A stretch of DNA of 64,000 nucleotides from Adlercreutzia equolifaciens DSM 19450 (GCF_000478885.1 NC_022567.1:2232001-2296000); one strand, 5' to 3'. Shown: positions 9,430 to 17,588, counted from the first letter of the stretch. Notes: generated by a model not told the origin, from the letters alone. Numbers and translations: made by a program.

Positions 9430-9765
9430 ATGGATGCGAACGCAAACCAGGCTGACGAAACGAACGGACAAGCAAGTCAAATTTGGACAAAAACCGTCTA
9501 CGGATGGCAGCAAAAAGGATTCAGAGCCATGCGCGAAAAGCAAAGTTGCTTGCAAAAAGTTAAACGCATCAAATGCCCAAAAGGCAACAAGCAGACTTGC
9601 GATTTAGGCTGCGCTCGATATCCACGCCAAAATAAAGCCCGCGACGAGCAGGCAGCTGAATCATTGCTTCGTATCGGCGATTTGATAGCCAAATTTCTTA
9701 ACAGCTTGCTGACCAATCTCATAGTGCAATTGCTAATCGATTTTCTCAGAGCTTCTTGCAGTTAG
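9430..9765 (+). CDS. Small hypothetical protein
   Basis: A 111-residue frame that starts ATG at 9430 with TTAGAGGAG about 10 nt upstream, a good ribosome-binding site. The product is polar at the N-terminus (MDANANQADETNGQ), has four Cys in a basic centre (CLQKVKRIKCPKGNKQTCDLGC), and ends in an amphipathic or hydrophobic helix (LLTNLIVQLLIDFLRASC). I do not recognise it. It lies in the accessory island between the hsd operon and transposase relics, so it could be a recent cargo gene or a chance frame. Confidence 0.4.
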   Translation: MDANANQADETNGQASQIWTKTVYGWQQKGFRAMREKQSCLQKVKRIKCPKGNKQTCDLGCARYPRQNKARDEQAAESLLRIGDLIAKFLNSLLTNLIVQLLIDFLRASCS

Positions 9766-9781
9766 CGAGGACAAGAGCAGC

Positions 9782-9994
9782 CTATCGCACCGCCACCGGA
9801 CGCTGGAACCTCACACAAGAGCGTTTCAGCGCGAAAAGCTCGATTAGGCGCCCTACGCTGCGAAAGCGGTAGGGCGCCCCGATCATCATCTCGATCTTGT
9901 TACCGACGGCCTCGAAACAGGCATTGCTGACGTCGGATTCGACGGCGGCGAGGACATCTTCCTTGCGTCTGCACACCCTCTTTTCCACCACCAC
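9782..9994 (-). pseudogene. ISL3-family transposase, C-terminal relic
   Basis: The 70-residue frame contains VLAAVESDVSNACFEAVGNK, IEMMIGAPYRFRSVGRLI and ELFALKRS, matching the C-terminal pattern of ISL3-family transposases (SNARxEAxNNKIKLxxRxAYGFRNxxxLIxMxxLxCS). Only this end is left: the DDE core and N-terminal zinc finger are missing, and the sequence upstream on the minus strand (beyond 9994) has stops in this frame. It is a decayed insertion sequence and not a gene. Confidence 0.65.
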
Positions 9995-10093
9995 CTAGAC
10001 AGTCCCCTCGACAATTACTCCCCCATCTCCAAAGCGCTCATGGAGAAGCGCTTTTCGAAACGGATTAGCTTTCGCCGCCCGTACTAAACACCG

Positions 10094-10190
10094 CCATACA
10101 CTCAGCCTTCGCCTCGGGCAGGAGGCACAGCATGGCGCCCAGGCCCTCGCAGTCGCCGCGCACCAGCAGATCTATGTAGGCAGCCCCTCC
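10094..10190 (-). pseudogene. Fic protein C-terminal relic
   Basis: On the minus strand this segment reads AAYIDLLVRGDCEGLGAMLC then LLPEAKAECM, which aligns without gaps to the C-terminus of the intact Fic protein at 18097-18768 (AAYMDLLARSDYDGLAAMLR, RLSEAETERM). At DNA level about 90 bp match the intact gene at roughly 80 percent by eye. The fragment stops about 20 bp from the left inverted repeat of the IS256 element, so the insertion or an associated deletion removed the rest. No other part of a fic gene is visible on the far side of the IS. Confidence 0.7.
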
Positions 10191-10208
10191 TCCAGGTACT
10201 GTCAATAA

Positions 10209-11514
10209 TCTTGCGCACTTTGACTGAACGCCCCATGCGCTTCGGCATGATCACTCGTCAAGCAGCGATACGTCCAGATACCTTCTCGATCCCCATTCGC
10301 TGTCGGCCACGTACTTGAGCCTGGCCGTCACCAGCATGAGCGCGCTCTTGCCGTCGGGGAACGTGCCCACGACCCGCGTCCGGCGGCGGATCTCGCGGTT
10401 CAGCCGCTCTATGGCGTTGTTCGTGCGGATGCGCCGCCAGTGCCGCATGGGGAAGCGCGTGTAGGTCAGCGTCTCGGCGGCGCCCTCGCGCACGCACTTG
10501 GCGGCTGCCGCCAGCCTCATCTCGTCCAGCGACGCCGCCACCGCCGCGGCCTTCTCCATGCTGGCGTCGAGCGACTCCTGGGCGTGGATCGCCTTCAGCA
10601 TGGCCGCCACTCGGCTCCGCCTGGACTTCGGTACCTTGGACAGGACGTTGCGATAGAAGTGCACCGTGCAGCGCTGGCAGGCCGCTCCCGGGAACACCTC
10701 GGCGATGGCGCCGGTCATGGCGGCGGCCTTGTCGCCGGTGAACATGCGCACGCCGGCAAGCCCGCGGGCCCTCGGCCACGAGAGGAACTCCCTCCAGCAC
10801 TCGGCGGACTCGGTGAACCCCTCGGCGGCGCCGATGACCTCGCGGTAGCCGTCGTCGTTGACGCCGATGGCCACCATCACGGCCACGTTCTCGAAGGAGC
10901 CGCCCCATGCGCGCTTCAGGTAGATGCCGTCGACGAAGACGTAGGGGTAGCCGCAGGTGAGCGGCCTGCTCCTCCACTCCTCGACCGCCTCGAACGCCTT
11001 GTCGTTGAGGTTGGAGACGGTGGCCGCCGAGACGGACGACCCCCACAGGATCTCGGAGACGTCCTCGATTCTCCTGGTGGACACGCCGGCCAGGTACATC
11101 TCGATCATGGCCTCCTCCACAGAGGTCTCGCGGCGCTTGTAGCGCTCGATGATCGCCGTGGCGAACCTCATGCCCTTGAGCTTGGGCATTCTGAGCGTGA
11201 CCTGGCCCGAGGTGGTCGTGAGGCCTCGCTCGTAGTGGCCGGCGCGGTAGGCCTCGCGCCCTGCCGTCCTCTCGTAGCGGTCGGCGCCTATGAGGTCGTC
11301 GGCCTCCTCCTCGAGAAGCGCGTTCAGGGCGTCCTCGACCGTCTGGCGGACGAGTTCCTTGAGCTCGCCGCGCACGGCGGCCTCGTCGAATGTTACGATG
11401 GGATCGGACATGGCTCTGCCTCCTGGTTGATCGAATCTAGACAACTCAATCATACCAACGGCAGGCGCCATGTCTTCTGGTATCTAGACTGTGCTGCTGT
11501 CAAAGTGCGCAAGA
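10209..11514 (-). mobile_element. IS256-family insertion sequence
   Basis: The element is bounded by perfect 16-bp inverted repeats: TCTTGCGCACTTTGAC at 10209-10224 and its complement GTCAAAGTGCGCAAGA at 11499-11514. One full-length transposase gene lies between them on the minus strand. The GC content is clearly higher than in the flanking island, like the core genome. I see no 8-9 bp target duplication directly outside the repeats, so flanking DNA may have been rearranged after insertion. Confidence 0.85.
10251..11411 (-). CDS. IS256-family (Mutator-type) transposase
   Basis: A 386-residue transposase that moves the surrounding insertion sequence. The start chosen is ATG at 11411 (MSDPIVTFDEAAVRGELKEL); the frame extends 20 residues upstream but has no better ribosome site. 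Family landmarks are YVFVDGIYLK (first catalytic Asp), RMFTGDKAAAM (second Asp) and TNNAIERLNREIRRRTRVVG (catalytic Glu region). Length is normal for IS256 and no frameshift is visible, so the element may still be active. Confidence 0.95.
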   Translation of the reverse strand: MSDPIVTFDEAAVRGELKELVRQTVEDALNALLEEEADDLIGADRYERTAGREAYRAGHYERGLTTTSGQVTLRMPKLKGMRFATAIIERYKRRETSVEEAMIEMYLAGVSTRRIEDVSEILWGSSVSAATVSNLNDKAFEAVEEWRSRPLTCGYPYVFVDGIYLKRAWGGSFENVAVMVAIGVNDDGYREVIGAAEGFTESAECWREFLSWPRARGLAGVRMFTGDKAAAMTGAIAEVFPGAACQRCTVHFYRNVLSKVPKSRRSRVAAMLKAIHAQESLDASMEKAAAVAASLDEMRLAAAAKCVREGAAETLTYTRFPMRHWRRIRTNNAIERLNREIRRRTRVVGTFPDGKSALMLVTARLKYVADSEWGSRRYLDVSLLDE

Positions 11515-11578
11515 GATTGTACGTTACCGGCTTGGTGGTCGCACAGCTCCAGCAATCAGCGTATTTATACTCGCAGGC

Positions 11579-12943
11579 TCATTGGTCGCCGTTGTATCGT
11601 CGGAAATCAAACGAGCACAGGGCGTCGACATCTATTGCCATCCAAAGCAAATGCCCTAGATCTTGATAGGCTTTTGCACGTCTTTCATCGGTGCTGCTTG
11701 AGTCGATGAAAATAAGACAACATAGATCCGTTATGTACTTTCTACGGATATCGTCATCAACGTCACCGATGTTAGGATAAGTAGAACGAATCGCTGAGTT
11801 GAGGAAATCGACAAACGCCGAGGACTTTGCCCCAAAGTCATACACCCTTTCGAACGACTGCGCCATACGTACCCTACGCCAAGTTTCGGGATCTTCGTGC
11901 TCCAAAAAGATGAGCACAGGCAGCAACCCCGCCTCAGCAAATACGACACCAAAATCAGCGCCAATGCGTGAGCGTTTCGCATATTTTTCTGCATCGCGAA
12001 TGGTCATCTTGAGTCTATTTATATCCCTCATCGTACCGGACGTCGCCTGAAGCAACTCAGCCACGATGGCATCAAATCGTCCACTGTTGTACTGGGGGGC
12101 TGCGGTTTCGTTAAAGTAGTTCTGCTCTCTTACAGGAGTCATCTCGAAACGTTTATCGTAAAATCGCTCCAAGTATTTTCGAGTCGCAAAAGAGCCCCCA
12201 TAAAAGCCTTCCAAGGCGTTTGCCAATTGCTCCAAGTCCATCGAGTACACAATGATGACTCTCTCGTTTTCAAAGAGGTTTTTGATATCACCTAGAAGAC
12301 GAATTGCGTATTCAGGCCTGCACCGATCTAGCTCATCGATAAACAGCACCAGTTTTTCCGCCCTCTCCGCCAAGGTACTGTCGATGAACTCAGATATCTC
12401 CTCCTCCAACTTCCGCCTGTTCCGGTACTCGTCGATTAGCCGATTACCGCTGAATTCGTTTACTGCCGTAGATACGTTCGGGGCACGCCCCAATAAGCCA
12501 CCAATCGAATCTAGGACAGCTGCCGCCTTCTGCAGCATTCCATTATTAGACACATCGCAATCAACTTCGCAATCTGCTGCCATCGACGCAATCACAGAGC
12601 CGAGCGGATTATCAAGCATATCATTCATCCACGCATTGAAGTAGACGGGGAGAAACCCCGAAGCCTCTGTTTTCATCGCACTCTCATCCACTGCCCAAGA
12701 AAGCGCATTTCTCCCACCATCAGAATCGACATTGGGATTCCTGGCCTCTAGAATCATGTGGACGGATTTCACAAACATTGTCTTTCCATCGCCCCAAGGC
12801 GCATCAATGCATAAGGAAAACGGCGGTTCTATTTCATCCAACAATGAAATGAAACGTTTGATATCTGCATTCCTAGACGTGATATCTTTGTCCAGGCACG
12901 CAAGGATATTTGCCTCCGTCGGTTCAAGATCCAGTCTTTTCAT
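11579..12943 (-). CDS. KAP-family P-loop NTPase
   Basis: A 454-residue ATPase with Walker A APWGDGKT (residues 48-55), the KAP hallmark PVYFNAW at 99-105, and Walker B VLFIDELDRC at 199-208. KAP ATPases (named after Kidins220/ARMS and phage exclusion protein PifA) usually work at or near the membrane. No membrane segment is obvious in this protein itself, but the divergent neighbour at 13209 is membrane-anchored and could be its partner. The C-terminus ends 65 bp from the IS256 right end and looks complete. GC is low, in keeping with the island. In bacterial defence islands such ATPases often take part in abortive infection; that role here is inferred. Confidence 0.85.
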   Translation of the reverse strand: MKRLDLEPTEANILACLDKDITSRNADIKRFISLLDEIEPPFSLCIDAPWGDGKTMFVKSVHMILEARNPNVDSDGGRNALSWAVDESAMKTEASGFLPVYFNAWMNDMLDNPLGSVIASMAADCEVDCDVSNNGMLQKAAAVLDSIGGLLGRAPNVSTAVNEFSGNRLIDEYRNRRKLEEEISEFIDSTLAERAEKLVLFIDELDRCRPEYAIRLLGDIKNLFENERVIIVYSMDLEQLANALEGFYGGSFATRKYLERFYDKRFEMTPVREQNYFNETAAPQYNSGRFDAIVAELLQATSGTMRDINRLKMTIRDAEKYAKRSRIGADFGVVFAEAGLLPVLIFLEHEDPETWRRVRMAQSFERVYDFGAKSSAFVDFLNSAIRSTYPNIGDVDDDIRRKYITDLCCLIFIDSSSTDERRAKAYQDLGHLLWMAIDVDALCSFDFRRYNGDQ

Positions 12944-13208
12944 GATTGATCCTTCCGCATGTACTAACCTTAGGCGAATCGTCTTCTAATCTAAATTGCA
13001 AAAGCACGCATCAATATAGAATACCGCTTATTCACTAGCTATCGAGAGATTGGTCTTTTTCAAGATTCGAGCAGCCTCGCGAAAACCTTTTTACGCATAT
13101 CCGAAAGTTCACTAGCAATTAGTATGATTACCCTATAGCATTAATAGCGACAGCAAAAAGAAGTCATGCGGAACCCTATATTATCGAACTTCTACAGAAT
13201 GGATGTGA
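12944..13208. promoter_or_regulatory. Divergent A/T-rich promoter region between KAP ATPase and coiled-coil gene
   Basis: This 265-nt A/T-rich region separates two divergent genes. It carries the direct repeat TTCACTAGC at 13031-13039 and 13108-13116. No clear consensus promoter can be fixed by eye. The shared region suggests coordinated expression of the two genes. Confidence 0.4.
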
Positions 13209-13757
13209 ATGGACTTTCAGCCGTTAATCAATGCGCTGCCTACGCTTCTTGGCGCCATCATTGGCGCAATCGTCAGCATCGCCACCACAATGCTCAGCAA
13301 TTGGCATAGCGAGAAAATCGAGACAAGGAAACGCGCCGACGACCATAAGCGCAAGATGGAAGAGCAGCAAATCGACAACTACGAGAAGCTACAAGAAGTT
13401 GTTCTCGATTGCGCAAGGGCAAATGTCGTCGAATATATTCAAATTAGGGATCTTTATGCTACCGGCGTCACGCATGCAGAGGTACGAACCGATGAAGAGA
13501 AGAGCGAACTGTTGCGATTGAGCCAGGTCCAATTTTCGATCCTCTGCGATAGGGTGCTTAGCGACAGAATTCGCTCTCTTGCGAAAGAATTCAATAGCGC
13601 AAGCAGCAATATGGTTCTATTTGCACGCAACAGCCGAGAATTGGAGGATGCTTTTCTTGCATATAGAACCGCCACAGATGAACTAATTGACGGCATAGGC
13701 ACAGAACTGCGAAAACTGCTTGCTTCCGAGGCCTCGACGACAAGCACCACAGCATAA
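13209..13757 (+). CDS. Membrane-anchored coiled-coil hypothetical protein
   Basis: A 182-residue protein with one N-terminal membrane segment (about residues 9-30, LPTLLGAIIGAIVSIATTML), then a highly charged stretch (EKIETRKRADDHKRKMEEQQ) likely to form a coiled coil, then a helical domain to the end. I do not recognise a family. It is divergent from the KAP ATPase gene across a 265-bp promoter region, and both share low GC, so it may be the membrane partner of the ATPase. Start is the ATG after AATGGATGTGA; the ribosome site is weak. Confidence 0.7.
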   Translation: MDFQPLINALPTLLGAIIGAIVSIATTMLSNWHSEKIETRKRADDHKRKMEEQQIDNYEKLQEVVLDCARANVVEYIQIRDLYATGVTHAEVRTDEEKSELLRLSQVQFSILCDRVLSDRIRSLAKEFNSASSNMVLFARNSRELEDAFLAYRTATDELIDGIGTELRKLLASEASTTSTTA

Positions 13758-14253
13758 TGCAAGCAGTTGATGGCAGCGAGCGGTACATAAACATGCAGGA
13801 TTGAAGATTGACGAGCAAGTATTATGATTGCAGAAGTCAAGACTGAGAGCTGCCGTAACTTAAGAAACATTGATGTGCGGCTTGATGTCCTTTTCCAAGA
13901 CCGCGCACCGCTCCGGATGAAATCGCCTCCAATGAAAAATGGACCCTGCCGTAATGGCATAGACGCCCATACTGGAGCATCAGAAAATACGTCGCATATT
14001 CATCTATAGGAATGCAAGGCGACGTAAGCTGACGAGCTATTTGACGAGCTATTAGAGCTATTGAGGACAAAGCGATATTGCCGAGCAGAGCAACGTTGAA
14101 GCCACCGGCCTCATCACAGGACCCATCGCGAAACAAAAGATCAAAATAGAGAGCAAGCGCACCTACACACGTCAAGAAAATCGAATTGGTGCGTACGGCG
14201 TATGCACTTTTGAGATAGTGCGAAGCTGATTTTTAATTGCGCAACAGCTGTTC
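13758..14253. other. Gene-free stretch at the end of the accessory island
   Basis: 496 nt with no gene I can support. A plus-strand frame from 13824 begins MIAEVKTESCRNLRNIDVRL, faintly like the N-terminus of OLD/RecF-type ATPases, but ends after 61 residues and has no ribosome site. A minus-strand frame (13837-14175) needs a TTG start. This could be decayed sequence. GC rises sharply near 14,250, which I take as the island boundary. Confidence 0.4.
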
Positions 14254-15453
14254 CTATCCATACAACCCGGCGACATGCGAAAAACCCGCTAGCTTCACCA
14301 CTATTTCCGACTGCCCAGCGCATTCAAAACATATCCCGCGATTCCAGACACAGCCAGTGTCGCCGACGGCGAACTCGTCGGCTGGACCCACTTTGCCGCA
14401 TTTCTCGCACCGATACCATCGTTTGCCGCCCAGGCCTCTTGCCGGCCTCCTCACATCGTCCACGATGGGGGCCATTATTTCGCGGGCACGATCCATGTCG
14501 CTGAGGGCCTTCTGGCGACGCGCTTCATCTCTTATCGACCTCCCCTGCACGGGATGCGCTTCTTCCCAAGCCTCGCGCGCTGCCTCCCTCTCTGCTGCTG
14601 CCTTTGCCGCCTGAGCCAGCTGCGCCCGTTCTTTTTCGGCCCTCTTGGCGGCCGCCAGGCGCACCTTCTCTCGCCTCGCCTGATCGATGACGGCTTTTCG
14701 TTCCTTCTCTGCATCTGCTTTTTGTCTTTCTTCTTTCTTGCGCTGCGCATAGAGTGCCCACGCCCGATCGCCAAGCTCCTTCGCCTTGGCATTCCACGCC
14801 CATTCCAGATGCCGCTGGCGCCTCCCAGACAACAGCTCCTCCATGACCTCTTTGCTTTGGATCCTGACCGCAAGCTCTTCGCGGTCGTAGTGTTTTCCTT
14901 CCAAGGTCTTCATCGAACGCATCAAGCTGCGAAGGCCAATCCTGACGATTCCCCGGCACTCTTTTCTAAGACTCGCGATTTGCTCGCCGTCGAGAACGTG
15001 CACCAGCTCGGGAACGAACACGTATCGGGCATTGCCGCGGGATGTTCGGATCTCTAAGGCAATGGCTGGGGCTTTTCTGCCTTCCACCTCAATTTTCTCC
15101 GCACAGCACACCGGTAGTTCCATACCCTCGGAAACCTTTTCAGGAAGATGCGTTCCTGGCGCCTCGTAGGCCAGCTCCGGAAACCAGACGCGCCCACGTT
15201 CTCTTATGACCTCCAGGGCCAATTCGGCCAGCAGGTATTCAGCCGACCATGCGCACGTGCCGCCGATATGGGCGAAATGGTGGATCTTCTTCTTGCCGTT
15301 GTTGCGAGCGATGAGTGGCTGGCCGCACCCCGGATCAGGGCACACGCACCCGCACGCCTTCCCGTTCGGAGCATCGTCCACATGGACGAGCTCGCCAGTC
15401 GTCACACTTCTACCGTAGAGAATCGGCAGGCTCTCACCCCAGACATCGCTCAT
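14254..15453 (-). CDS. CoiA-like zinc-binding protein
   Basis: A 399-residue protein starting MSDVWGESLPILYGRSVTTG. Its N-terminus has CGCVCPDPGCGQPLIARNNG followed by KKKIHHFAH, the Cys cluster and HFAH signature of the competence-protein CoiA-like family, which is related to nucleases. The middle (about residues 210-330) is a long Lys/Glu/Ala-rich coiled coil. The C-terminus has a zinc ribbon (WYRCEKCGKVG then GICFECAG). The ATG at 15453 follows GGAGGGATAAG and lies one nt after the TetR stop, so the two genes are co-translated. Function in DNA uptake is not established for this family outside streptococci and bacilli, so I give no symbol. Confidence 0.7.
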   Translation of the reverse strand: MSDVWGESLPILYGRSVTTGELVHVDDAPNGKACGCVCPDPGCGQPLIARNNGKKKIHHFAHIGGTCAWSAEYLLAELALEVIRERGRVWFPELAYEAPGTHLPEKVSEGMELPVCCAEKIEVEGRKAPAIALEIRTSRGNARYVFVPELVHVLDGEQIASLRKECRGIVRIGLRSLMRSMKTLEGKHYDREELAVRIQSKEVMEELLSGRRQRHLEWAWNAKAKELGDRAWALYAQRKKEERQKADAEKERKAVIDQARREKVRLAAAKRAEKERAQLAQAAKAAAEREAAREAWEEAHPVQGRSIRDEARRQKALSDMDRAREIMAPIVDDVRRPARGLGGKRWYRCEKCGKVGPADEFAVGDTGCVWNRGICFECAGQSEIVVKLAGFSHVAGLYG

Positions 15454-15454
15454 C

Positions 15455-16129
15455 TTATCCCTCCCCCTTCCCAATCGGCGCCATGTCGAGGCGCAGGGTT
15501 TGCTCTATCACTTTCATGAGGACGTCGTCTTCTATCTGGGGATTCATCTTCACGAGGCCCACCAAGCCGAATATCACGACGCAGAACATCTCGCGCACCA
15601 GCTCGATCTCAATCCGATGATAGGCCGCGTACTCCTTCGCGATGTGGTTCGCCAGGCAGTCCGCCGTCTCGCGCGTAGCGCGCACGTCGAAGGCGTCCCG
15701 CACGCCCAGCTCCTCCAGCACGCCTATCATCGGGCGCGGACGTCCCGTCCCGTCGTAGAGCGAGTACCGAAACGTCCGGATGCACTTCTTCAGCGATCCC
15801 GACGTGTCGCCGAAGACCCTCGCCTCGTTCCACACGATCACGCTTTCGACCAAGTCTTCCACGTAGTCGTCGATGACCGCCTCAATCAACCCGTTGCGGT
15901 TCGCGAAGTGGTAGTAGATAAGCTCGCGGGTGACGTTCGCCTCCTTCGCGATGGACGCGATGGAGGTCGCCCGCACCCCTCTCAGCTCGAAGAGCTTGCG
16001 CGCCGTGGCCACAATCGCGCCCGGCGTGTCGGTCAGGCGCCGCGATTCCTTCAGGTCGCGGCGCCTCTCCCGTACGCAGCCGGCCGCCTGCAGCGGCGTC
16101 ATCTTCCCATAGTCGTGCACCATCGTCAT
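15455..16129 (-). CDS. TetR-family transcriptional regulator
   Basis: The DNA-binding domain is clear: GAIVATARKLFELRGVRATS then IASIAKEANVTRELIYYHFA, the TetR helix-turn-helix. The C-terminal ligand domain is diverse, as usual. I chose the ATG at 16129 (MTMVHDYG) because it follows CCAGGGG; a GTG start at 16171 is possible. The gene is divergent from the DUF5692-like membrane protein at 16308 and is coupled to the CoiA-like gene downstream, so those are the likely targets. The intergenic region holds CCCGT-AC-ACGGG (16234-16245), a possible operator. Confidence 0.88.
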   Translation of the reverse strand: MTMVHDYGKMTPLQAAGCVRERRRDLKESRRLTDTPGAIVATARKLFELRGVRATSIASIAKEANVTRELIYYHFANRNGLIEAVIDDYVEDLVESVIVWNEARVFGDTSGSLKKCIRTFRYSLYDGTGRPRPMIGVLEELGVRDAFDVRATRETADCLANHIAKEYAAYHRIEIELVREMFCVVIFGLVGLVKMNPQIEDDVLMKVIEQTLRLDMAPIGKGEG

Positions 16130-16307
16130 CCCCTGGAACGCCCCGTCTCTTCTCCGCGAAATGTCCTGCACAAATCATAGCCTTTTGTGAAAAATTGCGA
16201 TACCGGCATTTGCTAGACTTCAAACAAACCGACCCGTACACGGGCGCATCGCAAGCCGCATTCCCGCTTCTGAAACGCGCGGGCACATGCCGACGAAAGG
16301 AGACCCC

Positions 16308-17270
16308 ATGGGCATCCTCTATCAAGCAGCCGATCCGATTTACTGGGTCATTTGGCTCTTCGTTCTCTTCTCCCTGATGGCCTTCAACGAGCTGGGGCGC
16401 GTCAAGCTGTGGTGCGGGCTCGCCCTGTTCGCGGTCGTGCCGATTGCGCTCACCCTGTTCGTGTGGCCCGTAACCGCCGCCCCCGGCAACGAGTACGGCA
16501 CAGGCACCTGGTTCAACTGGGTGAAGACCTATTCCGCGCTGGCAGGGTGCCTCGGGTTCATCGCCCTGCGCTTCGTGAAATGGCGCGGCAAGGACGGCAA
16601 GACCCACTACCTGTACGAGAAGCGCTGGGCGCTGTGCTTCCCGCCGCTCATCCTGGCGATCAACATCGCCGAGGCGGTCATCCGCGATTTTCAGGTGTTC
16701 AGCTTCGGGCTGTGGCAGGGCGGCGTCGTCGAGAACCTCTGGACGATATCGGGCCCGTGGAACATCATGAACGGCATCGCGGGCATTTTGAACATCCTCA
16801 CCATCTGCGGTTGGTTCGGCATTTTCATTTCGAAGGATCCCTCGAAGGACATGATCTGGCCGGACATGATCTGGGCCTGGATCATCGCCTACGACCTTTG
16901 GAACTTCGCCTACACCTACAACTGCATCTCGGACCACTCCGCCTACTGCGGCCTGGCGCTGCTTCTGGCCTGCACCATCCCGACGTTCTTCATCAAGCGC
17001 GGCGCGTGGCTGCAGCACCGGGCGCAGACGCTGGCGCTCTGGATCATGTTCGTGATGACGGTGCCCCAGTTCGCCGACGTGCTCGCCCCCATCCCGACCA
17101 CGCACAACCCCACGGCGTTCTTCGTGGTGAGCCTGATTGCGCTGGCATCGAACATGGCGCTGGCGGCCTACCAGCTCTATCGCATCCGCAAGCTGAAGCT
17201 GAACCCGCTGAAGGACCAGATCTACGCCGGCACGAAGACTTACCAACGCATCGCGGAGGAGAACGAGTAG
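16308..17270 (+). CDS. DUF5692-like multi-pass membrane protein
   Basis: A 320-residue integral membrane protein starting MGILYQAADPIYWVIWLFVL, with GAAAGGAGA upstream of the ATG at 16308. About eight hydrophobic segments are spread over the whole length, and Trp is abundant. I recall this sequence type as the DUF5692 family seen in Eggerthellaceae; the identification is from memory of pattern and carries moderate certainty. Function is unknown. The divergent TetR gene suggests induction by a small molecule, so a transport or membrane-stress role is possible. Confidence 0.7.
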   Translation: MGILYQAADPIYWVIWLFVLFSLMAFNELGRVKLWCGLALFAVVPIALTLFVWPVTAAPGNEYGTGTWFNWVKTYSALAGCLGFIALRFVKWRGKDGKTHYLYEKRWALCFPPLILAINIAEAVIRDFQVFSFGLWQGGVVENLWTISGPWNIMNGIAGILNILTICGWFGIFISKDPSKDMIWPDMIWAWIIAYDLWNFAYTYNCISDHSAYCGLALLLACTIPTFFIKRGAWLQHRAQTLALWIMFVMTVPQFADVLAPIPTTHNPTAFFVVSLIALASNMALAAYQLYRIRKLKLNPLKDQIYAGTKTYQRIAEENE

Positions 17271-17475
17271 GAGGGACGCGGATACTAAGGCCACCAAAGC
17301 CATCGCGTTTCCCGAGGGCACGATCCACGCCATCTCGCATGGCACCGGGGTCGTGCCCTTCGTAATTCTCTCCAGGGGGTGCGTTCCAGGCACCACATAG
17401 GGCAACCCCGGAAAACAGCTATCTGTCGGCAACAGATGCGGGGCACTTGGCCGTCGCCGCAAGCTTCTCCGGCAG

Positions 17476-17557
17476 TCTAACGACACTTTATCGCGATAAT
17501 TAGTCGTTAGAAAGTGAACAGCTGCGCTAACGACACATTCCTATCGTTAGCGCAGCT
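17476..17557. promoter_or_regulatory. Four-copy CTAACGA inverted-repeat array upstream of msrA
   Basis: Two nested palindromes lie 31-112 bp before msrA. The first is TCTAACGAC (17476-17484) with GTCGTTAGA (17503-17511), enclosing the perfect palindrome TTATCGCGATAA (17489-17500). The second is AGCTGCGCTAACGA (17520-17533) with its exact complement TCGTTAGCGCAGCT (17544-17557) around a 10-nt loop. All four arms share CTAACGA. There is no T-run, so these look like operator sites or an mRNA structure and not a terminator. The rest of the gap from 17271 holds only a weak hairpin (CGAGGGCACGA near 17313). Confidence 0.55.
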
Positions 17558-17588
17558 GGCTCGCACGTGTATTTCAGGAGGCCGACGC

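Noticed and set aside
10258..11666. Long frames opposite and alongside the IS256 transposase (262 and 408 residues)
   Set aside because: They are high-GC shadow frames of the transposase gene, with Arg/His/Gly-rich unlikely products.
13824..14009. Small plus-strand ORF resembling the start of an OLD/RecF ATPase
   Set aside because: The similarity covers only about 20 residues, there is no ribosome site and no continuation in any frame.
13837..14175. Minus-strand 112-residue ORF
   Set aside because: It needs a TTG start without a ribosome site and resembles no family.
17313..17355. Hairpin CGAGGGCACGA as terminator of the DUF5692 gene
   Set aside because: The stem is broken, the loop is long and no T-run follows.
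15882..17486. 534-residue minus-strand frame across the DUF5692 gene
   Set aside because: It is a shadow of two real genes and has an Arg/Asp/Val-rich unlikely composition.
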